The translations under genes were made by a program, and so were the position numbers. The notes beneath the pieces were generated by a model. That model saw nothing but the letters and a program-made list of their open reading frames with translations. It ran no database searches and was not told the origin of the DNA. DNA of 64,000 bases from Mesotoga infera (GTDB lineage: Bacteria > Thermotogota > Thermotogae > Petrotogales > Kosmotogaceae), in the NCBI RefSeq assembly GCF_900157305.1, contig NZ_LS974202.1:620001-684000 (forward strand), given 5' to 3'. Shown here piece after piece: positions 53,637-62,246 of the stretch (its first letter is position 1; each line of letters starts with the position of its first letter).

Positions 53637-54685
53637 CGAATATCTCCATTCGAGATCGGGTACTCACCCCATTTGTGCACGGCCTCGGAAATCGCCTTCA
53701 AAATCTCGTCGGAAACTTGAAAAGGGATTTCGCCATGGTTGTCCGACAAAATAAACCCCCCGCCATTTGCCCCCTGCTCGATCACTCCTCTGACAGTCTC
53801 TTCGGCTTTTTCTCGATCCCAAGATGTCATCTCAACACCGTTCAAATTGCCTATAAGCGAGAGTTTCAGTCTCGAAGCCTTCTCCTTCAGTTTCGGTATA
53901 TTCTCCAGAGCGCTGAAGCCAATCGCAACGGTTCCGGTTGCCGGCAGCAAATCTAGAATATCCATACAAAGACCTGACGCGAAATGCATCGCCACGGGTG
54001 CCTTTATTCTGGAGATAACTTCCTTCGCAATAGGGTATCCAGTAGCTTTGAAAGTTTCCACGTCCGTTATGCTGGGCGAAGAAAGAGGATCGAAATAAAC
54101 GATCGCGGTCGCTCCGGCCTCCACCTGAGCGTTTGCCCACCTCACGCTGAACTCCTTGTTGAATCTCATCAGTCTGTCGAAAAAGTCCCTATCATCGTAA
54201 AGGATATCCAGGTATCTCTCGAAGCCCATCTGCATCACCGGCAACGAAAAAGGCGAAATGACAACACCTAAGACTGGAACACCACCCCTTCCCTCCTCCT
54301 TGAGAGCATTTATCGCCTTCAACACACTCTGTAGAGGGCGGACCGTTCTCGGATCAGGCATCGCCAATCCTTCAATATCTTCGACTTTCTTTATGATCGG
54401 CTCCCCTGCATTTGGAGGTCCATCCTCGCTGTAAACTATATCGCCGCCAAACGCCTCTATCTCTCTAGCAGCGTAGAAGAAGGGAAAATAACAATCGTTG
54501 TCGTACTTTCTTCGCAGCAAGATCTGACCCCTGACAACATTCTCTGCGCTGGAAAAATACTCACGTATAGTCATGCCAAGTTCCTTCGCGCCATGCATAG
54601 TCAGAAGCAAGAAGAGCGGTACCCTGTCTGGTTCCTGAAAGCTAAGGGATTTTAAGACCCTCTCCATGGAAGTTATTTCGCTCAT
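53633..54685 (-). CDS. Uroporphyrinogen decarboxylase-family (MtaA-like) protein
   Basis: A 350-residue UroD/MtaA/CmuA-fold protein. The fold marks are MERVLKSLSFQEPDRVPLF, PVLGVVISPFSLPVMQMGFERYLD and VYFDPLSSPSI. In MtaA-type methyltransferases zinc is held by HxC and a later Cys; here the first motif is HFA (residues 234-236) and the later site reads SDNHGEIP (314-321), so the Cys ligands are missing. True haem synthesis is unlikely given the partners. It may bind a methylated substrate or the corrinoid protein without normal catalysis. Confidence 0.85.
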   Translation of the reverse strand: MSEITSMERVLKSLSFQEPDRVPLFLLLTMHGAKELGMTIREYFSSAENVVRGQILLRRKYDNDCYFPFFYAAREIEAFGGDIVYSEDGPPNAGEPIIKKVEDIEGLAMPDPRTVRPLQSVLKAINALKEEGRGGVPVLGVVISPFSLPVMQMGFERYLDILYDDRDFFDRLMRFNKEFSVRWANAQVEAGATAIVYFDPLSSPSITDVETFKATGYPIAKEVISRIKAPVAMHFASGLCMDILDLLPATGTVAIGFSALENIPKLKEKASRLKLSLIGNLNGVEMTSWDREKAEETVRGVIEQGANGGGFILSDNHGEIPFQVSDEILKAISEAVHKWGEYPISNGDIR

Positions 54686-55317
54686 CTCGAATCACCCGTA
54701 ATCTCGTTTAATATATTGATAGCCTCGGCTGCCGTCTTTCCGTATCTATCGGCTTTAACTCTTCTCCAGAGTGTTTCGTCGGCATTGAAAGGTGCACCCC
54801 CGACGACGACCTTTGTTTGGAAGCCGCTTTCTTTGAGCTCTGTGATGAAGCTCTCGATTTTCAAGGCAGAATGCAGCATCAAAACAGAGATGAGAAGAAT
54901 CTCCACATCGTATTTCTTGACTACACCGAGCAGCTCTTCGTTGCTTGAAAGCGATCCCAGATCCATTACTTCATAGCCTGAAGACCTCAGGAAACTCCTC
55001 ACTATCCTCTTCCCGAGAGTGTGTCGATCGTACAGCGTCACAATCGCAATACGTGCACCGTCTTTCTTCTCATGCTCTATATCTCGGGTGAACTCATCCA
55101 AAAGACGTTCAGAGATCTTACCTGCAATATATACCTGTGAAAGCGAGGCTCTTCCTTCTGCCCAGGACCGGCCTATTCTCTCCAGCGCATCTATCAGGTA
55201 ACTGTCAACAGCCATCTGCAACCCTTGTTCTGACACGATCAGCCCGAACTGTTTACTGACTCTGGAATAACTTGCTGAAAGAAGCGCTAATTCCAGATCA
55301 CTCGAAGTTATATCCAC
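54682..55317 (-). CDS. Corrinoid (B12)-binding protein, MtbC/MttC type
   Basis: A methyl-carrier type corrinoid protein of about 211 residues. An N-terminal helical cap (DLELALLSASYSRVSKQFGL, WAEGRASLSQVYIAG) precedes the Rossmann domain with the lower-ligand motif DRHTLG (DxHxxG), then LLISVLMLHS and VVVGGAPFNADE. I set the start at GTG 55317, with AGGAG eight bases upstream; the frame continues to 55371 without a ribosome site. It is the first gene of a coupled operon with the UroD-like and GGDEF genes. Confidence 0.88.
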   Translation of the reverse strand: MDITSSDLELALLSASYSRVSKQFGLIVSEQGLQMAVDSYLIDALERIGRSWAEGRASLSQVYIAGKISERLLDEFTRDIEHEKKDGARIAIVTLYDRHTLGKRIVRSFLRSSGYEVMDLGSLSSNEELLGVVKKYDVEILLISVLMLHSALKIESFITELKESGFQTKVVVGGAPFNADETLWRRVKADRYGKTAAEAINILNEITGDSR

Positions 55318-55371
55318 CTCAACCACTCCTGTGAAAAGAGAACTATCTCGTTTATTCTCTATTTTACACAA

Positions 55372-55678
55372 AGAGTATGCAAAGCAGTGCCACTGACTCT
55401 ACAATTCTGGACAGTTGACCGAGTAATGCATCAAAATAGAATCTATTCAGTTATCAGGTCTATGCTCATAGGTCATCGCTATTACCTTCCTGGATGCAAG
55501 ATGTTCTAGCCCAAATGGGCCTCGTAGGCTTTAACGCAGGACGATGGACGGCTCTTCCCGCTCTTCCGCTCTTCACACCTCTCCCCTGTCTCGTCCTCTC
55601 TCCACATCTCGTGCTCTCTGAATACAAAATATGTTATATTATCAGTATATAAATATGTTTACTCGGTGGTGATATATC
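55372..55678. other. Intergenic region between the corrinoid operon and MazEF
   Basis: No gene is seen. About 55538-55620 holds a fragment of the repeat-block tail (GGACGATGGACGGCTCTTCC then a polypyrimidine run), so this junction is a reduced repeat block. AT-rich sequence at 55625-55665 probably holds the MazEF promoter (several TATA-like boxes, none with a clear -35). Confidence 0.5.
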
Positions 55679-55930
55679 TTGAAGACGCAGATCGTGCGAA
55701 TTTCATCCGAAACTCACTCCAGACTTAAGGCCATGGCTTTGGCCAGCGGCGAAACGATAGGGGAGATTCTGGCTAAAGCGGTAGATGCATACAGACGGGA
55801 AATGCTTCTAAACGACGCCAACAGAGCCTTTGCAAAACTAAAAGAAAGGGAAGAACTCTGGAAGGATGAACAGAAAGAGAGAGAAGAGTGGGAAACGGCG
55901 CTCGCAGATGGACTGAAGAAAGATGAATAA
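55679..55930 (+). CDS. MazE/RHH-like antitoxin
   Basis: An 83-residue protein with a ribbon-helix-helix-like N-terminus (QIVRISSETHSRLKAMALASGETIGEILAKAVDAYRRE) and a charged, likely disordered C-terminus that would wrap the toxin. The start is TTG 55679 behind GGTGGTGAT. The toxin gene overlaps its end by eight bases. It should repress its own operon and neutralise the MazF-like protein. Confidence 0.88.
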   Translation: MKTQIVRISSETHSRLKAMALASGETIGEILAKAVDAYRREMLLNDANRAFAKLKEREELWKDEQKEREEWETALADGLKKDE

Positions 55931-56270
55931 CCTACCTTCCAGAGGTGAAATCTGGCTGGCGAACCTGAACCCGGTCAGAGGTAGAGAACAGGCCGGTTTT
56001 CGACCATGCCTGGTAATTTCCGTTGACCAGTTCAACCACGGACCGGCAGAACTCGTGATCGTAGTTCCAATTACATCAAAAAACAAATCCATCCCCCTTC
56101 ATGTTGAGATATCCGGCAAAGAAACCGGGCTTGATCTCACAAGCTACATCAAGAGCGAAGACATAAGATCCATATCTAGAGACAGACTGGAAAAGAGAAT
56201 TGGCAGAGTCTCGGAAGAAGTAATGTGCCAGGTCCTCGAACTCATAAAAATACTTCTCGATATAACATAA
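55923..56270 (+). CDS. mazF: MazF/PemK-family mRNA interferase
   Basis: A 115-residue toxin of the MazF/PemK fold. RGEIWLANLNPVRGREQAGFRPCLVIS is the family signature, and VVPITSKNKSIPLHVEI and LTSYIKSEDIRSISRDRLEKRIG complete it. The Arg in GREQAGFRP and a later Thr/Ser region supply the ribonuclease site, which appears intact. It cuts mRNA at short sites when unbound. ATG 55923 lies inside the antitoxin gene end. Confidence 0.93.
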   Translation: MNNLPSRGEIWLANLNPVRGREQAGFRPCLVISVDQFNHGPAELVIVVPITSKNKSIPLHVEISGKETGLDLTSYIKSEDIRSISRDRLEKRIGRVSEEVMCQVLELIKILLDIT

Positions 56271-56309
56271 TAGGTGATCGAGGATAGATCTTACATCTGA
56301 CGAAAATGT

Positions 56310-57215
56310 GCACTGACGGGCTCCTGACGTCTGTCCCGTTTTTCGCAAAGAACGGGATCCTGGCTGGGAGCACGCCAGGATGACGTGAGGGGAGAGCCTG
56401 CCCTGAAATGCTCCTATTCAGGGTCATCCCGTGTCATCCCGTAATACCCCGCTATTGTCATCCCGGGCTTCGACCCGGGATCTCGCTCTTTAGTGCCCCC
56501 GTACTGTCATCCCGTAATAGCCTGTCCTGATATGATCGAATTCAGGACTCCTATACGGGATCCCGTTCTCCCGCTCTTTCGAAGGAGCGGAGATGCCGGA
56601 TCAGGTCCGGCATGACGGGAAGGGACTGTCATCCCGTAATGTTCTTATACGGGATCTCGTTCCTTAGTACTCCTCCGCCGTCATCCCGTAATAGCCTGTC
56701 CTGATATGATCGAATTCAGGACTCCTATACGGGATCTCGCTCTTGCTCTTTCGAAGGAGCGGAGATGCCGGATCGGGGTCCGGCATGACGGCAAGGGACT
56801 GTCATCCCGTAATGTTCTTATACGGGATCTCGCTCTTCCCGCTCTTGCTCTTTCAAAGGAGCGGAGATGCCGGATCAGGTCCGGCATGACGAAAAGGAGC
56901 AAAGACCGCGAAAAACCGCGTTTTTCGCGTTCTAGACCCTAGACCCGCTGCTCGTGTCTCGCCCTCTCACCTCTGGTTCCGCTCTTCCCAAGGACGGGTC
57001 CGCGCTCCGGGACGAAGGACGATGGACGGCTCTTCTGCGTGAGAACCATAGTGGTATGTTAGGAACCGTGGTGGGTTGTGCGTTGTAGGTTGTTGGAAAG
57101 AACACTTATACGAATCTCGTTCTTACCAGACCCTATACCCCAAACCCCACACACGGTTCTTTCCGCTCTTTTCGCTCTTTCGAACCAAGAACAAAGCTCC
57201 TAGCTCTGCAACAAA
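56310..57215. repeat. Palindromic repeat block R10
   Basis: A large block: class E, the CCCTGAA hairpin, class B, two GTCCTGA...TTCAGGAC hairpins (about 56524-56552 and 56697-56725), three class C units (about 56591, 56766 and 56866), several class A units and the CGCGAAAAA hairpin. Here the CCC heptamer tract has only two units (56937-56946) instead of four. The part 56958-57172 is nearly identical to 61320-61534 before the other AbiE pair. Confidence 0.9.
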
Positions 57216-57335
57216 CAACCGCTCTTACTAAAAATGGAGTCGCTATTTTCTTATTTCACTTGACATTGATCACCTAAAAATATAAAATATATTTACTATA
57301 TGCCAATAGATGTCAACTAACAGAGAGGGGATCAA

Positions 57336-58139
57336 GTGAGATTAGAACTGTTTTTTGAAGAATCACCGGTCTTCACGACTCATGAACTAAAAGAATTCCT
57401 GAAGAAGAATAAATCTAAGAGTCTTGAGAACTACAGCGTTCTTCTGAATTATCACGTTAAGAGAGGCCGGATCCTCAAAATCTGTCGTGGTCTCTACGCA
57501 GTAGTACCTCTAAACCAAAAGGCAGAACAATTCAACCCTGATTCATTTCTCGTTGCAGCAAAGAGAACAGAGGATGCGATTCTTGCCTATCATACGGCTC
57601 AGGAATTCAATGGGAATACCTACTCGCTTTTCAACACCAGAACATTCTTGACAATGAAGAGTGTGCGTCCTTTAGTATTCAGGGAAATCGAATACATTCC
57701 GACTCACCCCTCTCAGAAACTGCTTCGCTCAGACAACTACTTCCTACTCACGGAACAAGTGGATATAAAAGGCATAAACGTTTTTATAACCAGTAGAGAA
57801 AGAACCTTTGTAGATATGCTCGATCGACCCAATCTATGTGGCGGAATTGAAGAGGTCTGGCGTTCTCTCAAAATGACCGAGTATCTAAACACCGAAAACC
57901 TGCTGAAGTATCTGAAGGCACTTGGCAACTCTACCACGAGCGCCAAAGTTGGCTTCTTCTTACAAAGACATCCGAGCATCATAAAAAATGACCAAACTCT
58001 ATTGAGAGAACTAAAAAAAATGATCCCCGTTTCGCTGCATTACTTTGATCGATCACGAGTTGAAAGGGCCAAGTTGGTAAAGGAATGGAATCTCGTAATT
58101 CCTGAAAACATATTGAATGAAAGGTGGGAAGAGCGATAA
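57336..58139 (+). CDS. abiEi: AbiEi antitoxin (AbiE system 1)
   Basis: A 267-residue AbiEi-type regulator. The N-terminal winged helix (FFEESPVFTTHELKEFLKKN, LNYHVKRGRILKICRGLYAVVP) binds the promoter; the C-terminal domain follows with ITSRERTFVDMLDRPNLCGGIEEVW. In AbiE type IV toxin-antitoxin systems it represses the operon and counteracts the nucleotidyltransferase toxin. The toxin gene overlaps its end by 16 bases. A GAGGGG site precedes the GTG start at 57336. Confidence 0.9.
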   Translation: MRLELFFEESPVFTTHELKEFLKKNKSKSLENYSVLLNYHVKRGRILKICRGLYAVVPLNQKAEQFNPDSFLVAAKRTEDAILAYHTAQEFNGNTYSLFNTRTFLTMKSVRPLVFREIEYIPTHPSQKLLRSDNYFLLTEQVDIKGINVFITSRERTFVDMLDRPNLCGGIEEVWRSLKMTEYLNTENLLKYLKALGNSTTSAKVGFFLQRHPSIIKNDQTLLRELKKMIPVSLHYFDRSRVERAKLVKEWNLVIPENILNERWEER

Positions 58140-59101
58140 GGATATCCAGAGAGACCCTGTCCAGATTATCCGGTCAGACGGGTTATCGGCAGGAGATTAT
58201 TGAGAAAGTCTCGCTACTGCTTTCGTGGCTTGACCGCGCATCAAATATCGATCGTCTTGTAGGAAGTTTCGCTCTAAAAGGGGGGACGGCAATAAATCTG
58301 TTCTTCCTGGAAATTCCAAGATTATCGGTAGATATAGATATCAACTATATTGGATCCCCCACTCGAGAAGAACTCGACCGTGACAGAAGCGGTTTTGAGA
58401 AAATCATAGAATCAGTCTGCCTCGAAGAAAGCCTGTCCATAAGAAACAAAAGGGATTCAGAAGCAGCTACCTCTTATTCATTGAGGTACGTGAGCTCCCT
58501 ATCTTCTGGAGGAAACCTATCTATTGATATAAACTACATGATGAGAATTCCACTGTTTGAAATTGAGACAATGGATTCAAGGCAGCTAGGTAGTCAAATA
58601 GCCCGCAGAGTCCCATTAGTAAACAAGCTGGAAGTTTTCGCCTCGAAAATTGCGGCCTGCTTTTCGCGAGAAACAAGCAGAGACCTTTATGATGTATATC
58701 TACTTGAGAAGCAAATAAGCACCCTTGACCTTGAAAAACTCCGGCTTGCCTTTACGGTTTTCGGGGGAATGAATCGAGAAAACTGGCTCGAAATAGATGA
58801 AAAAACACTTCGAGTAAACGAAAATGACCTGAAAAAGCGATTGCTGCCACTTCTAAGGGGTACACTTGACAAAGAAAAGCTCGAAACTCTTGCCAGTGAT
58901 ATCGAAAATTCTTGCCAGAAAGTAGTCTCCTACTTGCTACCTCTGAACGACAATGAAAGAGAATTCTTAAGAATCCTAAACGAAAAAGGGGAGATCAAAC
59001 CAGAAATCATTACCGACGACAAAGAACTGGCAGATAGAATCAAGAAACAGCCTATGCTCAAGTGGAAAGCACTAAACATCAGACAAACCTTTCAAGGCTG
59101 A
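58124..59101 (+). CDS. abiEii: AbiEii nucleotidyltransferase toxin (AbiE system 1)
   Basis: A 325-residue nucleotidyltransferase. The core FALKGGTAINLFFLEIPRLSVDIDINYIG holds the GG and DxD metal site, and NKLEVFASKIAACFSRETSRDLYDVYLLE is the second family motif, with the catalytic Lys. AbiEii proteins block growth and abort phage infection. It has a GTG start inside abiEi behind GAAAGGTG. All motif residues appear present. Confidence 0.93.
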   Translation: MGRAIRISRETLSRLSGQTGYRQEIIEKVSLLLSWLDRASNIDRLVGSFALKGGTAINLFFLEIPRLSVDIDINYIGSPTREELDRDRSGFEKIIESVCLEESLSIRNKRDSEAATSYSLRYVSSLSSGGNLSIDINYMMRIPLFEIETMDSRQLGSQIARRVPLVNKLEVFASKIAACFSRETSRDLYDVYLLEKQISTLDLEKLRLAFTVFGGMNRENWLEIDEKTLRVNENDLKKRLLPLLRGTLDKEKLETLASDIENSCQKVVSYLLPLNDNEREFLRILNEKGEIKPEIITDDKELADRIKKQPMLKWKALNIRQTFQG

Positions 59102-59124
59102 TCAAAGAAGACTCGTCAACTGTA

Positions 59125-59320
59125 ACGCCCTTCTACTGTCATCCCGTGTCATCCCGTAATGCTCACCCTTATGTCATCCCGTAATGGTTCTATACCGTCA
59201 TCCCGGGCTCCGACCCGGGATCTCGCTCCTTAGTGTTACTCCGCTGTCATCCCGTGGAGCCTGTCCTGAAATGCTCTTATTCAGGACTCCTATACGGGAT
59301 CTCGCTCTTCCGTTAAATCT
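59125..59320. repeat. Palindromic repeat block R11
   Basis: GTCATCCCGT half-modules, class B (about 59199-59224) and a TCCTGAA...TTCAGGA hairpin merged with class A (about 59260-59300). It leads straight into the second GIY-YIG copy with the same junction sequence as at 50903. Confidence 0.85.
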
Positions 59321-59577
59321 CTCCTGGTACTTAAGATCTTGGTGTATTATTCATTCATTAAAGAATTTCTATAATTTGAGGTGATGCTTTGAATTCAGGG
59401 TTTGTGTACATAATGACAAATCCTTATAGAACAGTGTTCTACATTGGAGTCACCAATAATCTCTTCCGAAGGGTCCAAGAACACAAAAATAAAACAGTAG
59501 AGGGCTTTACCAATACTCAACTTATGCACTTTGACTTAACCTAAAGAAGGAAATAGAACAGGGTCATTGAAAAAGGC

Positions 59578-59631
59578 ATGAAATCATCGTATATTCGTGG
59601 TGATCAGACCATACGAAAGGATGATTTCATG
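59578..59631 (+). promoter_or_regulatory. Hairpin covering the transposase start codon
   Basis: ATGAAATCATC (59578-59588) pairs perfectly with GATGATTTCAT (59620-59630), and inside it CGTAT (59588-59592) can pair with ATACG (59611-59615). The right arm contains part of the AAAGG ribosome site and the A and T of the ATG at 59629. In a transcript entering from outside the element this would hide the start. Confidence 0.65.
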
Positions 59632-60723
59632 CCCACAACGAATATATCACAGATTATCTCGGATGTCATCGGTTCAGTTCGCTTCCTACGTATAGAGCAG
59701 AGAAGGTTTGTTGAAGGGTATTCCTGTGCCCTCTTCCTGTCCGCTCATAAGAACACCAGCAGACTGGCCCCCTTCTGTTCTTCTTCTCAGTCATCCATCT
59801 CGAGAATGTTGAGCTCTCAGTCACTCTCCACAAGAGACCTTTCATACGCGAGAGTAGATTACATCTCTAGATTCCTCCAGGAGTATTCTCTCGAGTTCAA
59901 GTACATCATTCTGGACGAGACTGTCATGAAGAGGAGAGGAAAGAGAATCGAGAATCTCGGGAAGTTCTACTCAACCATAGAGAATAAAATCGTGAGCGGT
60001 GTCTCTCTCTTGAGCGCTATCGGCTGGGTGAAAGATAAACTCTACTTCCCTCTCTTCTCCTCTTTGAGAGACGAAGAGAATCTCACAGACCAGTTCATTC
60101 GAATGCTAGAGAGGATACCTTTCAAAGATACTATCCTCATGATGGATGGAGGAATACTCTGCTCGGAGATATTTCTGAAGGCTATGGAAATGGGGTTCAC
60201 AGTAATCGGAAGACTCAACCCTGTGATGAATGTTATCTTTCAGGGGCGCAAGCTCCATCTGTCCAAACTGAGAAACAAGACTCGCGGTCTCTCTTCTATC
60301 ATTGTGAAGATACCCAAATACAACAATGCCACTGTCAAGCTTGTCTTCCATAACACAGACCAAGAGAACAGAATCATCCTCTCAAGCGATACTTCTCTGA
60401 CCGATTGGGAGATCCTTGAGCATTATAGGAAGAGAAACTACATCGAGACCTACTTCAAAGCAGTCAAGCAGAACTTCGGTCTCAAGGCCCAGGTCTTCTC
60501 CTCTACCAGTTTTCAGAAGCATGTCGAACTTGTCCAGCTTGCCTTCACTACATGGATGATCGCCAACTTCTATCGTTCTGTCAAAGACCAGGTCTCTCTC
60601 AGGGATTTCCTTGAACTGATCAAATTCGATTACTTCTTCCAATTAGCTCGAAGCTCTTCCGCTAGCGATTCTTCTATCCACTTCCTTCTTCCTCGCTTTG
60701 TTAACTCGAAGTGCATAAGTTGA
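59629..60723 (+). CDS. DDE transposase of the 1209-bp IS
   Basis: A transposase of about 364 residues (ATG 59629, AAAGG upstream; ATG 59578 is an alternative that would be part of the hairpin). The catalytic acidic residues are seen in YIILDETVMKRRGKRI (first Asp), DTILMMDGGILCSE (second Asp) and HYRKRNYIETYFKAVKQNFGL (Glu with the Y-R-E-K spacing of IS4-type enzymes). The stop codon is inside the right terminal repeat. No frameshift is seen, so it may be active. Confidence 0.92.
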   Translation: MPTTNISQIISDVIGSVRFLRIEQRRFVEGYSCALFLSAHKNTSRLAPFCSSSQSSISRMLSSQSLSTRDLSYARVDYISRFLQEYSLEFKYIILDETVMKRRGKRIENLGKFYSTIENKIVSGVSLLSAIGWVKDKLYFPLFSSLRDEENLTDQFIRMLERIPFKDTILMMDGGILCSEIFLKAMEMGFTVIGRLNPVMNVIFQGRKLHLSKLRNKTRGLSSIIVKIPKYNNATVKLVFHNTDQENRIILSSDTSLTDWEILEHYRKRNYIETYFKAVKQNFGLKAQVFSSTSFQKHVELVQLAFTTWMIANFYRSVKDQVSLRDFLELIKFDYFFQLARSSSASDSSIHFLLPRFVNSKCIS

Positions 60724-60934
60724 GAATAAGTACAACTGCACTATCGTTGTCTATTACGAATTCTTTGAAAGAATCTCGGATGCTATCAGAAGAGAAAAAC
60801 AACTGAAGAGCTGGAAAAGAGAATGGAAGCTACAGCTAATTAAAGAAAGAAACCCGGATCTTCAAGACCTTTGGGAAGAAATTAAAAACGGTTACTGATA
60901 AAAAGAACAAGATACAGGACTTAACTTGATGAAC

Positions 60935-61555
60935 CAGGCCAGGCCGGAGTGTTAAAATCTCTGCGAAAAACCGGGACTCGCGAAAGAGCAGTTCTTCTTT
61001 GCGGAGCTAGAAGCTTTGTTCTTCGTTCTTGGTTAGAAGCAAAGACCGCAAAAATGGGTCGCGAAGAGCGAGATCCTGGCTGGGAGCACGCCAGGATGAC
61101 GCGAGGGGACTATCATCCCGTAGTGTCCCCATGGAGCCTGCCCTGAAATGCTCCTATTCAGGGTCATCCCGTGTCCAATCTCGTAATACCCCACTAATGT
61201 CATCCCGGGCTCCGACCCGGGATCTCGCTCTTACTCTTTCGAAGGAGCAAAGACCGCGAAAAACCGCGTTTTTCGCGTTCTAGACCCTAGACCCGAAACC
61301 CGAGACCCGCTGCTCGTGTCTCGCCCTCTCTCCTCTGGTTCCGCTCTTTCCAAGGACGGGTCCACGCTCCGGGACGAAGGACGAAGGACGGCTCTTCTGC
61401 GTGAGAACCATAGTGGTATGTTAGGAACCGTGGTGGGTTGTGCGTTGTAGGTTGTTGGAAAGAGCACTTATACGAATCTCGTTCTTACCAGACCCTATAC
61501 CCCAAACCCCACACACGGTTCTTCCCGCTCTTCCTGCTCTTTCGAAGGACGGTCT
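60935..61555. repeat. Palindromic repeat block R12
   Basis: Starts with CCAGGCCGGAGTG and the GCGGAGCTAGAAGC tract as at 51326, then class E, the CCCTGAA hairpin, class B, the CGCGAAAAA hairpin and the full CCC heptamer tract (61285-61308). The last 215 bases (61320-61534) match 56958-57172 upstream of the first AbiE pair. No gene is supported in it. Confidence 0.9.
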
Positions 61556-61652
61556 CCTAACATATTTTTCTATTTCTCAAGTATTGACTTTAATGCACAC
61601 AAACGATACAATTATATGCGTAAATGATATTCGCTTTTGTAGGAGGTGATAT

Positions 61653-62246
61653 ATGTCCTATATCAACAAGATTCTAGACGTCGCGCGTAAAAACAACGGT
61701 ATAGTAACATCGAGACAAATCACAGATGCGGGGATAAACCGTCAGTATTTGAGAATTCTTGTAGAAAGGGGCCTTCTCGAAAGATCAGCACGCGGTGTTT
61801 ATATTATTCCTACGATTCTTGACGATGAGATGTTCAACCTCCAAAACCGCTACAGGCGGGGGATCTTTTCTCACGGAACAGCACTATTCTTGCTTGGTTT
61901 GACAGATCGAACCCCGATCAAGTATTCAATGACATTTCCGATCGGCTATAATACCTCAAATCTAAAAGAAGAAAATGTTGAATACTATCGCGTCAAAGAC
62001 GGGTTATACGAACTTGGTATAACCACGACAAAAACTCCTAATGGCAACGAGGTAAGGGTCTATAATGCAGAGAGAACACTGTGCGACACTCTAAAGGGAC
62101 GAAGTCATACAGATATACAGATCATCAGCGAAGCATTCAAGAGATACGTAAAACTGCTCAATAGAGATATTCCATTGATTTCAGAATACGCAAAGCTCAT
62201 GAGGGTAGAAAAGAAGCTTCGGGCTTATTTAGAGGTGTTACTTTGA
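61653..62246 (+). CDS. abiEi: AbiEi antitoxin (AbiE system 2)
   Basis: A 197-residue AbiEi-like protein with the N-terminal winged helix NNGIVTSRQITDAGINRQYLRILVERGLLERSARGVYIIP and the domain containing SHGTALFLLGLTDRTP and VYNAERTLCDTLKGR. It is distinct from the copy at 57336 and shorter. AGGAGGTGAT precedes the ATG. It represses and antagonises the downstream toxin in this system type. Its end overlaps abiEii by four bases. Confidence 0.9.
   Translation: MSYINKILDVARKNNGIVTSRQITDAGINRQYLRILVERGLLERSARGVYIIPTILDDEMFNLQNRYRRGIFSHGTALFLLGLTDRTPIKYSMTFPIGYNTSNLKEENVEYYRVKDGLYELGITTTKTPNGNEVRVYNAERTLCDTLKGRSHTDIQIISEAFKRYVKLLNRDIPLISEYAKLMRVEKKLRAYLEVLL

Larger units (their letters stand above)
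59516..60724 (+). mobile_element. Insertion sequence with IS4/IS701-like DDE transposase
   Basis: A 1209-bp element. The ends are inverted repeats: CTCAACTTATGCACTTTGA on the left, and on the right (reverse complement) CTCAACTTATGCACTTCGA. A 4-bp target duplication, AATA, flanks it (59512-59515 and 60725-60728). It holds one transposase gene whose stop lies inside the right terminal repeat. The Y-R-E-K style motif and 4-bp duplication fit the IS4-related superfamily, perhaps IS701; the family is not certain. Confidence 0.92.
59391..60897 (+). pseudogene. Second GIY-YIG gene copy, disrupted by an insertion sequence
   Basis: The gene is cut after TVEGFTN at the AATA target and resumes on the far side as KYNCTIVVYYEFFERISDAI. 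Without the 1209-bp insertion and one AATA copy the sequence matches the intact gene at 50983-51279 base for base, as far as I compared. The insertion is therefore recent, and the duplication too. The N-terminal nuclease motif is kept but the Glu-bearing half is separated. Confidence 0.93.

Noticed and set aside
53633-54685. Haem-pathway uroporphyrinogen decarboxylase (hemE)
   Set aside because: The fold is the same, but the operon partners (corrinoid protein and DUF1638-GGDEF) and motif pattern fit the MtaA/CmuA branch.
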